A DNA stretch of 64,000 nt from NCBI RefSeq assembly GCF_021533835.1, contig NZ_JAKFYQ010000001.1, positions 1,088,079 to 1,152,078 on the forward strand, read 5' to 3'. The position numbers were made by a program, and so were the translations under genes. Below the pieces are notes generated by a model that did no database searches, had not been told where the DNA came from, and saw nothing but the letters and a program-made list of their open reading frames with translations. This document shows positions 18,272 through 25,849 of this stretch, piece after piece; the first letter of the stretch is position 1, and each line of letters opens with the position of its first letter. The DNA is from Synechococcus sp. Nb3U1 (lineage in GTDB: Bacteria > Cyanobacteriota > Cyanobacteriia > Thermostichales > Thermostichaceae).

Positions 18272-19239
18272 TGTTGAAGCTGCAATCACCTGTAGAGGAG
18301 AGGATCCCGCCTTCCCCCCTCCAGGGATCCCAGCAACAGGTGCGGTTTGGGGAAATGCTCACCCCGTTAGGGGAGCTATGGCGCAGCTTCATGTTTGTCG
18401 GGCCGGGAGTGCTGTGGGTGATGGGGTTTCTGGTGCTGCCGGGGCTGTTGTTGGTGGTGTACAGCTTCCTCAGCCGCGGGGATTTTGGCCAGATCCAACT
18501 GCCCCTCACCTTGGACAACTACCTGCGCATTCTCGGCTATGGCCCCTTGGGCTGGACACCGATTTACTGGCAGATTTTGGGCCGCAGTTTGCTGGTGGCA
18601 GCGGTGACGACCTTCTTTTGTGTGCTTTTGGCTTATCCGCTAGCTTTTTTTATCGCCGCGCACCCGCCCCGCCAGCGGGATCTGCTGCTGACCTTGGTGG
18701 TGATCCCTTTCTGGACGAATCTGGTGATTCGTACCTACGCCTGGATGTTAGTGTTGGGGCCGGAGGCTTGGCCGGCGCGTTTGGCCGCTTGGCTGGGGTG
18801 GATCCCACCCCAAACGGCGCTTTATCCCAGTTGGCTGGCGGTGTATCTGGGCATGGTCTACACGTTTTTGCCCTACATGGTTTTGCCCCTCTACACAGCG
18901 GTGGAGCGCATCGATTGGCGGTTGGCGGAAGCGGCACGGGATCTCTATGCTAACGGCTGGCAGGTATTCCTGTGGGTGCTTCTGCCCCAGACATTGCCGG
19001 GGTTGGCCTCGGGGCTGATTCTGGTCGGGATCCCCGCGTTTGGCATGTTCGTGGTGCCAGATTTGCTGGGGGGCAGCAAAACCCTGCTCATCGGCAATGT
19101 GATTCAGTTGCAGTTTGGCTCTAGCCTCGACTATCCCTTTGGGGCGGCCCTCAGCTTTTTGGTGACTGGGCTAACCTTGGCCTTGCTCTATGGTTACAGT
19201 CGTTGTGCAGGCACCCGCAGCCTAGAAGATCTGGTTTAA
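18271..19239 (+). CDS. potB: PotB-type ABC transporter permease
   Basis: The 322-residue inner membrane permease has about six hydrophobic helices and the cytoplasmic EAA loop that docks the ATPase (EAARDLYANGWQVFLWVLLPQTLPG), followed by GIPAFGMFVVPDLLGG, as in PotB/PotH-type permeases. ATG overlaps the stop codon of potA in a TGATG arrangement. The partner permease and periplasmic binding protein are not in the immediate neighbourhood and are either encoded elsewhere or absent. Its last 89 bp overlap the 3' end of the convergent Rieske gene. Confidence 0.88.
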   Translation: MLKLQSPVEERIPPSPLQGSQQQVRFGEMLTPLGELWRSFMFVGPGVLWVMGFLVLPGLLLVVYSFLSRGDFGQIQLPLTLDNYLRILGYGPLGWTPIYWQILGRSLLVAAVTTFFCVLLAYPLAFFIAAHPPRQRDLLLTLVVIPFWTNLVIRTYAWMLVLGPEAWPARLAAWLGWIPPQTALYPSWLAVYLGMVYTFLPYMVLPLYTAVERIDWRLAEAARDLYANGWQVFLWVLLPQTLPGLASGLILVGIPAFGMFVVPDLLGGSKTLLIGNVIQLQFGSSLDYPFGAALSFLVTGLTLALLYGYSRCAGTRSLEDLV

Positions 19240-20242
19240 GGGGGGTGTCGTGGGCTTTGATCAGGGCGGCCAATTGTTTGCGCATCAGGATCCCAGGCTT
19301 ATCCGTGAGTATGTGCTGTTCGGCGCTGAGGGTGAGGGGTACATCGGGATCCGTCGTTTCTAGGATGGCTTTATCTTCCAGGGTGACAGCCCGATCAAAA
19401 CGGATTACTTCTGCGGCTGGGGTATCGACTTCGGTGTCGTTGCGCAGACAGAACTGCACCACTTGGGAGGCACGGTCGTTAATTGGGGTGGGGGTATTGA
19501 CGATCACATGGCTGCGACCATTCGGGTAACGGATGTGGATGTGGTTGGTGAAAGGCAAATGCCAGATCAGAGTGGTGGTGCGTTCGGTTTTGCTGGCAGC
19601 AATACCCAGGTTTTGTTGCTGTAGCTCCGGGTTGGCCACACCCATGACCATGTGGCTGTAGATGCCGTAGTCCAGCTCCTTGAGCTCGAAGTGGCTGGGT
19701 AAGAGGTCTTCCATGCTGCCGAAGGTGTTTTGATGCACGAAGCTGATGTGGGCCGCATCGAACTCGTTTTCGCAAATGCGTAGGCCCGCGCACTCCCAGC
19801 GCTCATAAAACTCGTGAATCAGCCGAAAATGGGGATCCTCCGCTTCCGGGATCACCGGGATCCCCCGTAACGGCTCAGGATCCAGACACACCCAAGCGTA
19901 CCCGTAGCGGGCCTGACAGGGAAAGGCCGGGATCCGGTAGGAGCGGGGAATAGAGGCTTGATCTTCCCATTGGGGCACCTTGACACAAGCACCAGTGCCA
20001 TCGAACTCCCAGCCGTGGTAAGGGCAGCGAATATGGCCCTCGCAGACACTCCCTTTGGAGAGTTGTGCCGACCGATGACAACAGCGATCTGCTGCCGCCT
20101 GGGGTTGCCCCGTTTCGTCTAGCCAAAGGACAATCTTTTCCCCCAACAGCTCGAAGGGCTGCGGGGATCCCGCCTCCAACAGGCTCAGGGGCATCACAGG
20201 ATACCAAAATCGCCGCAAGACAGGATGCTGAGTCACTAACAT
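19151..20242 (-). CDS. Rieske non-haem iron oxygenase, paralogue 1
   Basis: The 363-residue product has an N-terminal Rieske [2Fe-2S] site, C54-x-H56 and C73-x2-H76 (CCH...CPYH), and a C-terminal catalytic domain with the mononuclear-iron motif ENEFDAAHISFVH (D162, H165, H170). This is the layout of alpha-subunit oxygenases related to PaO/CAO/Tic55-type enzymes, which hydroxylate or demethylate using O2 and ferredoxin. The substrate is unknown. It is about half identical by eye to the protein at 62425-63444; both begin MLVTQHPV. Its last ~29 codons (ending with a Cys/His-rich LLGCGCLHNDCNH tail) are read from DNA that also encodes the end of potB, so the tail may be a stop-loss extension. Confidence 0.9.
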   Translation of the reverse strand: MLVTQHPVLRRFWYPVMPLSLLEAGSPQPFELLGEKIVLWLDETGQPQAAADRCCHRSAQLSKGSVCEGHIRCPYHGWEFDGTGACVKVPQWEDQASIPRSYRIPAFPCQARYGYAWVCLDPEPLRGIPVIPEAEDPHFRLIHEFYERWECAGLRICENEFDAAHISFVHQNTFGSMEDLLPSHFELKELDYGIYSHMVMGVANPELQQQNLGIAASKTERTTTLIWHLPFTNHIHIRYPNGRSHVIVNTPTPINDRASQVVQFCLRNDTEVDTPAAEVIRFDRAVTLEDKAILETTDPDVPLTLSAEQHILTDKPGILMRKQLAALIKAHDTPLKPDLLGCGCLHNDCNHRARPRLAQSPKS

Positions 20243-20378
20243 GGGGCACCATCATCAATCAACAAACCCAGATTCTATGTATCAAATTCGTGAACTCGGT
20301 TTGGTAGCCCGTGCCACAATCCCTCTGCCTCAAGGGAATCCAAGACGGCTGGATCTGTCCTTGCGCGGAGGGGATCAA

Positions 20379-20400
20379 GGACTCCGTCCCGCTAACGCGA
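20379..20400 (+). repeat. 22-bp dispersed repeat, copy 2 (spacer)
   Basis: This spacer copy lies between the divergent Rieske and crtH genes. It matches the inverted copy at 43237-43258 with one mismatch in 22, and the copy at 5183-5204 with three. Flanking TCCGT/ACGGA bases form a short inverted repeat around it. Confidence 0.7.
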
Positions 20401-20508
20401 ACGGACATCGGGTAAGTTGAGAAAGGGAGTTGAGCCGCGATCTCTTTGGAGATAAGCAGCCCGAAGTCACATCAGTGCCCGTTTGTGAGGGATCCCTTGA
20501 CCCAAACC

Positions 20509-22059
20509 ATGCCTCCTCAAGTGCAGGCCACAGCTTCTGCCCCGGCCCCGAAGAGCAAAATCTTGGATGCCATTGTCATCGGCTCTGGGATTGGGGGCTT
20601 GGTTACCGCCAGCCAACTGGCGGCGAAAGGGTATGCGGTGCTGGTACTGGAAAAGTATCTGATCCCAGGGGGAAGTGCTGGGTATTTCGACCGTCCGGAT
20701 CCCAATGGCAGGGGTTCTTATCGCTTTGATGTCGGGGCTTCTATGATCTTCGGCCTGGGTACTCAGGGCACCACCAACTTACTGACACGGGCACTGGCTG
20801 CGGTCGGTCAAACGATCGATTCTGTTCCTGATCCGGTGCAAATTGCCTATCACCTGCCCAACGGCTTAAATCCACGGGTGCATCGAAATTACGAGCATTT
20901 CTTAAAAGAGCTGTCGGAGTATTTCCCGGCTGAGTCCAGCGGGATCCGGCGTTTTTACGATGCCGCATGGGCCATTTTCAACAGTCTGAACGCGATGGAG
21001 CTGCTCTCGTTGGAGGAGCTGGGCTACCTGTTTCGCTCTTTTGTGGGCAATCCCCTTGGTTGCTTGACCTTGGCGCGGTATTTGCCAGTGAATGTTGGCC
21101 AGGTGGCGCGGCGCTACCTACGGGATCCTAATTTGCTGCGCTTTGTGGATATGGAGTGCTACTGCTGGTCGGTGGTGCCGGCGGATCGCACCCCGATGAT
21201 CAATGCTGGAATGGTGTTTTGCGACCGGCACTACGGCGGCATCAACTATCCCAAGGGTGGGGTGGGGCAGATCGCCCAGAAGTTGGTGCAGGGGTTAGAG
21301 GCTCATGGTGGGCAGCTCCGCTACAAAGCGCGTGTCCGACAGATTCTGCAAGAGCGGGGGCAGGCCATCGGGGTGGAGCTGAGCTCAGGGGAAAAACTCT
21401 ACGCCCGTAAGGTGATCTCCAATGCCACCCGCTGGGATACCTTTGAACACCTATGGCCGGGATCCCTGCCGCAAGCAGAACAACGCTGGCAAAGCCGCTA
21501 CCAGCAATCCCCTAGCTTTTTAAGTTTGCACTTGGGTATTCGGGCCGAAGGGATTTGCGGCGAGCGAGATTGCCACCACATCCTGTTGGAAGATTGGGAG
21601 CAAATGGAAGCCGAGCAGGGCACGATCTTTGTTTCCATTCCCACCCTGTTGGATCCCGACTTGGCTCCCCCGGGCAGACACATTGTTCATGCGTTTACCC
21701 CCAGTTGGATGCAAACTTGGCAGGGGCTAACGCCAGCTCAATATCAACAGCAAAAACAGCAAGCCGCCGCTCGTCTTATCCGCCGTTTGGAGCAGATTTG
21801 GCCACAGCTGGGATCCCAGATTGAACTCAAAGAGGTGGGTACCCCCCGCAGTCATCGCCGTTTTTTGGGCCGAACCAATGGTACCTATGGCCCGATCCCC
21901 AATCGGGATCCCTGGGGTTTGCTGGGCATGCCCTTTAACCGCACGGCCATCCCCGATTTGTATTGCGTGGGGGATAGCACCTTCCCCGGCCAAGGGTTGA
22001 ATGCGGTCGCCTTTTCGGGCTTTGCCTGTGCCCATCGGGTTGCGGTGGATTTGGGGTGA
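20509..22059 (+). CDS. crtH: Carotenoid (prolycopene) isomerase
   Basis: FAD/NAD(P)-binding flavoprotein that converts poly-cis prolycopene to all-trans lycopene, associated with membranes in the carotenoid pathway. The 516-residue product has the dinucleotide fingerprint AIVIGSGIGGLVTASQLA, the CRTISO-like segments FDVGASMIFG, DMECYCWSV and GINYPKGGVG, and the highly characteristic ending GTYGPIPNRD...GLLGMPFNRTAI...LYCVGDSTFPGQGLNAVAFSGFACAHR. The ATG is chosen over a TTG 21 codons upstream because relatives start close to the FAD motif. The upstream spacer, shared with the divergent Rieske gene, holds a copy of the 22-bp repeat. Confidence 0.93.
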   Translation: MPPQVQATASAPAPKSKILDAIVIGSGIGGLVTASQLAAKGYAVLVLEKYLIPGGSAGYFDRPDPNGRGSYRFDVGASMIFGLGTQGTTNLLTRALAAVGQTIDSVPDPVQIAYHLPNGLNPRVHRNYEHFLKELSEYFPAESSGIRRFYDAAWAIFNSLNAMELLSLEELGYLFRSFVGNPLGCLTLARYLPVNVGQVARRYLRDPNLLRFVDMECYCWSVVPADRTPMINAGMVFCDRHYGGINYPKGGVGQIAQKLVQGLEAHGGQLRYKARVRQILQERGQAIGVELSSGEKLYARKVISNATRWDTFEHLWPGSLPQAEQRWQSRYQQSPSFLSLHLGIRAEGICGERDCHHILLEDWEQMEAEQGTIFVSIPTLLDPDLAPPGRHIVHAFTPSWMQTWQGLTPAQYQQQKQQAAARLIRRLEQIWPQLGSQIELKEVGTPRSHRRFLGRTNGTYGPIPNRDPWGLLGMPFNRTAIPDLYCVGDSTFPGQGLNAVAFSGFACAHRVAVDLG

Positions 22060-22082
22060 GCAGGACAGAAGCCTCCAACGGG

Positions 22083-23339
22083 CTAGCCCAGAGCCAAAAT
22101 AGCTCCTGTCTGCGGATCCCGAGATGGCCGTTGGGCGGGTCGAGGCGACGGATTCAAGCGACCGACAACCGAAAACAGCTCCGACTGTTCTACCACTCCC
22201 TTAAAGCGCCCCTCCCGATCCACTACAGCAATCGGCACCTCTCGATCCCAGTAAAGGAACAGATCTTCTAGACTGGTTGAGGCTTGCACCTGTGGAAAAT
22301 CCGTCTGCATGGCGGCCTGGAGCTCTTCATGTCCCATTTGCAACGAACGCTCCAAGTTTGCCGGAGTCAGCACACCCACGGGACGCCCTTGGCCATCCAA
22401 TACGTACAGCGTGTTCAGTTCATGGCAACGCATTTGCTCTGCCGCCGCTTGTAAAGAATCTTGGCCGAGGATCAAGTGCAGGGTTCTCCGGGTAATGGAA
22501 CCGGTTTTTAAGACTTGGGCGCGGTTCACCTCCTGAATAAATTGCCTGACATAATCATCCGCCGGTTGTGTCAGCAATTCCGAGGGAGATCCCACCTGTA
22601 CCAAAGCCCCATCCCGCATCATCGCCACCCGATCCCCGATCTTCAAGGCTTCTTGGATATCGTGGGTGATGAAGACGATGGTCTTGTGAAAGCGTTCTTG
22701 CAGCTTCAACAGTTCCTGCTGCATCTCCCGCCGAATCAAGGGATCCAAAGCACTGAAGGCTTCATCCATGAGTAAAATATCAGGATCCGTGGCCAGAGCC
22801 CGCGCCAAACCCACCCGTTGCTGCATCCCTCCGCTGAGGTCGGCAGGATAACGCTCTGCCCATTGCTGCAGCCCCACCATCTCCAGAGTTTCCAGGCCCC
22901 GTTGCCGTCGTTTTTGGGGAGCTATCCCCTGAATTTTCAGTCCGTACTCCACATTTTCCAAAACTGTGCGATGGGGAAAAAGGGCGAACTTTTGAAACAC
23001 CATGCCCATCGTTTGCCGGCGAATCTGACGCAGACGACCTGGCCCAACCCGCAGGATATCTTCCCCATCTACGTAGACCCGTCCACAGGTGGGCTGGATC
23101 AGCCGATTCAGGCAGCGCACCAGGGTGGACTTGCCGGAGCCCGAGAGGCCCATAATTACGAACAGCTCCCCCCGTTCAATCGTTAGGGAGATATCGGCAA
23201 CGGCGAGAACATGGCCTGAGCTTTGCAAGAGAGCTTCTCGATCTAGCCCCTGCTGCACCTGAGCTAGGGCCAATGGTGGGTTGGGCCCATAAATCTTGGT
23301 CAGATGTTCAATGCGAATTTTGGGTTCGGAGGCACTCAT
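22083..23339 (-). CDS. proV: Glycine betaine/proline ABC transporter ATP-binding protein
   Basis: Energises import of compatible solutes such as glycine betaine. The 418-residue ATPase shows Walker A GLSGSGKS, FQKFALFPHRT, signature LSGGMQQRVGLARAL, Walker B ILLMDEAFSALD and THDIQEAL, followed by a C-terminal pair of CBS domains (about residues 280-400). In OpuA such CBS modules sense ionic strength through the membrane surface, so osmotic gating is likely. It is last in the order proX-proW-proV on the minus strand, 45 bp after proW, the reverse of the usual E. coli order. Confidence 0.92.
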   Translation of the reverse strand: MSASEPKIRIEHLTKIYGPNPPLALAQVQQGLDREALLQSSGHVLAVADISLTIERGELFVIMGLSGSGKSTLVRCLNRLIQPTCGRVYVDGEDILRVGPGRLRQIRRQTMGMVFQKFALFPHRTVLENVEYGLKIQGIAPQKRRQRGLETLEMVGLQQWAERYPADLSGGMQQRVGLARALATDPDILLMDEAFSALDPLIRREMQQELLKLQERFHKTIVFITHDIQEALKIGDRVAMMRDGALVQVGSPSELLTQPADDYVRQFIQEVNRAQVLKTGSITRRTLHLILGQDSLQAAAEQMRCHELNTLYVLDGQGRPVGVLTPANLERSLQMGHEELQAAMQTDFPQVQASTSLEDLFLYWDREVPIAVVDREGRFKGVVEQSELFSVVGRLNPSPRPAQRPSRDPQTGAILALG

Positions 23340-23384
23340 GATCTACACAGTATGCAAGGCATTCAATTCAGTTCAGATAGATTC

Positions 23385-24344
23385 TCAGATAGATTCAACC
23401 TCCCTCGACATCTGCCACCGTCGCCAGCGTTTCCAGCCCCAGCCGATCAACCCGCGCCGATACCAAGAGCGTTGAAAATCAATGTGTCCCACCTGTTGCG
23501 TCACCCGATCCAGTGCAATTGCCAACAAGAGGATCCCTAGCCCGCCCGTAGCTGCCATCCCGACATTCAAGCCATTCAGGCCCCGCAGCACCACCAATCC
23601 TAAGCCGGGTACCGCGATCATGGAGGTGACCACCGACATCCCCAAGGCAAAGAGAACCGTTTGGTTGACCCCAGCCAGGATGGTAGGCATGGCCAAAGGG
23701 ATTTGTGTCTCCCAAAGGATCTGGTTAGGGGTAGCGCCAAAGGCGTGAGCAGCTTCTACAACTTCCGCTGGCACTTGGCGAATGCCCAGGTTGGTGAGGC
23801 GAATCAAAGGTGGCAAGGCATAGATGATCGTGGCGATGACGCCTGGAGCTTCTCCGATGCCAAACAACATCACCACCGGCACCAAATAGACAAACACTGG
23901 CAAAGTTTGCATAGCATCCAGGAGCGGGCGCAAGAGCCCCTCGAAGGGATCCGAGCGAGCACACAGCACCCCCAACGGGATTCCCAGGAGCACACAGACC
24001 ACGACTGCCGTTAACACCAGCGACAGAGAAACCATCGCCTCTTCCCAGGCCCCGACCCATCCGATCAGGCTTAAAGCCAGGAAGCTTAAGAATCCCACCT
24101 GTCTCCCGGCCAACTGCCAAGCCAAGGCTGTCAGGGATCCCAGCACCAAGGTGGGCGGACTGGTGACGAGGAGCTGCTGAAAGCCCTGCAACAGACTATT
24201 GATGGGTACCCGTACCGACTGAAACAAAGGTCGAAAGTGAGTGACGAGCCACTGAATGCCGCTACTGACCCAATCCGCAAAAGGGATGCGCACCTGATCG
24301 AAGGGATCCAGCAGGATACTCCAGAACAGGATGGGATCCGCCAT
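23385..24344 (-). CDS. proW: Glycine betaine/proline ABC transporter permease
   Basis: Inner-membrane subunit of the betaine/proline importer. The 319-residue product has multiple hydrophobic segments and the ProW/OpuAB-type core: ALPPLIRLTNLGIRQVPAEVVEAAHAFGATPNQILWETQIPLAMPTI, whose EAA loop contacts ProV, and the preceding DAMQTLPVFVYLVPVVMLFGIG. The ATG start overlaps the last base of the proX stop (TAATG), showing tight coupling; an upstream extension of 22 codons inside proX is rejected. The C-terminus is basic and Trp-rich (WGWKRWRRWQ). Confidence 0.92.
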   Translation of the reverse strand: MADPILFWSILLDPFDQVRIPFADWVSSGIQWLVTHFRPLFQSVRVPINSLLQGFQQLLVTSPPTLVLGSLTALAWQLAGRQVGFLSFLALSLIGWVGAWEEAMVSLSLVLTAVVVCVLLGIPLGVLCARSDPFEGLLRPLLDAMQTLPVFVYLVPVVMLFGIGEAPGVIATIIYALPPLIRLTNLGIRQVPAEVVEAAHAFGATPNQILWETQIPLAMPTILAGVNQTVLFALGMSVVTSMIAVPGLGLVVLRGLNGLNVGMAATGGLGILLLAIALDRVTQQVGHIDFQRSWYRRGLIGWGWKRWRRWQMSREVESI

Positions 24345-25390
24345 TACCCAGCCACCTGACGAGCCTGCTCCAGCCAGCCCTCGAAGCGTTCCCGATTGGC
24401 CTCGATCCACTCCAGCGCGTGACGACGGATATCTTCCGGGCTTTTTTCGCCATCGTGTACCCGTTTCTGCTGAGCATTGACATCCTCAATTGGGATCGAC
24501 ACCAGTTCCAGCCAGCGCCGTGCCACCGGATTGGCCCGTAGATAGTCAGCATTGGCTACCACGCGGATGCGATCCACGGCAAACCCCAAGTTGCGGCCAT
24601 CCACTACTGTATTGACCCGGTCAACATCCGCTTGTTCTTCTGGTAAAGAAGTAAAGGGCACCTCCAACCAAACCACATTCTCCTGTGGTTGCAAGAATGC
24701 CCCTGCCCAATGGGGAGAGTAGGCATAGGCAAGAATCGGCTCCCCTTGCTGCAAACGAGTGATGGTATCAGCGATCAGGGCATCGTATTCTCCCTGGACA
24801 AACTGCACCGTTGAGGTCAGTCCGTAAACCTCTAGATGATGCTCGGTGACTGCCGCGCAACCCCAACCCGGATTGCAACCCACCAAGTTAGCCTTGCCGT
24901 TGCCATCGCTATCGAACAAGCGGGCAATCTGCGGATCCTGCAGTTGCTCCAGGTTGCGGATGTTGTATTGCTCCGCAGTAGCTTTATCGATTAGATAACC
25001 CTGCACGGTGTTGTCCACCAATACCCCGACCCGCTCAAGACGGTCTTCTCCGCCGTTGTTTAGAATCATCGGGTAGTTCAAGTTTTCCCAATGGGCGGTG
25101 AGAAAGTTTACATCGTTGCTGCTGACGGCCGCATGGGCCAAAGCCACTTGCAGTTGTTGGGTTGGCTGAACACGGTAGCCCAGTTCGGATAAGCCCTCGT
25201 TGATGATCTCAGCCAAAAATAAAGAGTAAAAGTTGGTAGAAGCTGCTGGTTGAATCAGGGTACCATCCACCACCGCCAATGACTGAGCGGAGAGCTTGTC
25301 CTCCGCCAGGGATCCTCCCAAGAAGACCCATCCCAAAGTGAAGGCCACCGCAGAACTGCGTAGTAAAAATAAAGGTTTGAAGAGACTCAT
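24344..25390 (-). CDS. proX: Glycine betaine/proline-binding periplasmic protein
   Basis: Substrate-binding subunit of the ProXWV system. The 348-residue product has a Sec-type signal segment (FLLRSSAVAFTLGWVFLGG, about residues 8-26) and a type II OpuAC/ProX binding fold: VNFLTAHWENLNYPMI with the tryptophan typical of the betaine cage, CNPGWGC (a likely disulfide), YAYSPHWAGA and an EWIEANRERFEGWL end. First gene of the transport operon. The upstream region contains MITE-like copy B, 114 bp away, so that insertion may influence operon expression. Confidence 0.92.
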   Translation of the reverse strand: MSLFKPLFLLRSSAVAFTLGWVFLGGSLAEDKLSAQSLAVVDGTLIQPAASTNFYSLFLAEIINEGLSELGYRVQPTQQLQVALAHAAVSSNDVNFLTAHWENLNYPMILNNGGEDRLERVGVLVDNTVQGYLIDKATAEQYNIRNLEQLQDPQIARLFDSDGNGKANLVGCNPGWGCAAVTEHHLEVYGLTSTVQFVQGEYDALIADTITRLQQGEPILAYAYSPHWAGAFLQPQENVVWLEVPFTSLPEEQADVDRVNTVVDGRNLGFAVDRIRVVANADYLRANPVARRWLELVSIPIEDVNAQQKRVHDGEKSPEDIRRHALEWIEANRERFEGWLEQARQVAG

Positions 25391-25849
25391 TGCAATGCAA
25401 ACTCCGTAACGGAAAGGATCGAGGACACAACCGACGGATCGTTAACCTGAAATACGCCTCCTGTTAACGTTGTCTTTACCCGTATCCTGTTACCGCCCCA
25501 ATCTTACAGCCTTTTCCGACTTCACACAGGCGCTTGAGCTAGGTAAAAAAAATCTGGAACAAGGGACTGACCTGAATCTGCTGTATCAGATAACGCTGGA
25601 AAAGGCTGTATCCTGCTTTTGCCACGCCGTTTTTGATGAAACCTCGCTGGGTGGCTCATCATGAGATGTCTCCATTGCTCAAACTTCATTGCTCGAAAAG
25701 GTGTGAGGGTCTATCCAAGTCCAGAATTCGCAATCTGCGAATCTACTGTAGCAGTCATCATGATTTTGCTTAATGTTTGCGAAGTGATAGTATTTGATTT
25801 GAATAGTTAATACAATAGCTAATACAACCGCCGGGGAAAGTTCCAATTC
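25391..25849. other. Spacer between divergent proX and OGT-like genes
   Basis: About 460 bp. It contains MITE-like copy B. The rest, especially the 200 bp before the OGT-like gene, is AT-rich with no HIP-like sites and no recognisable gene. Promoters for both divergent neighbours must lie here. Confidence 0.5.
25505..25610 (+). mobile_element. MITE-like element, copy B (106 bp)
   Basis: Perfect 13-bp terminal inverted repeats, TACAGCCTTTTCC and its complement, with TA at both extremities. Six differences from copy C (34061-34166, opposite strand) over 106 bp indicate recent spread. An uninterrupted reading frame crosses the element, but the differences between B and C include three amino-acid changes against two silent ones, so it gives no sign of protein selection. 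Confidence 0.85.

Noticed and set aside
25470-25664. Open frame across MITE copy B (and its relative in copy C at 33938-34183) encoding a shared peptide FSDFTQALELGKK
   Set aside because: The similarity follows from ~94% DNA identity of the two elements. Coding differences are three amino-acid changes against two silent ones, the frames continue into unrelated flanks, and no ribosome site is present.
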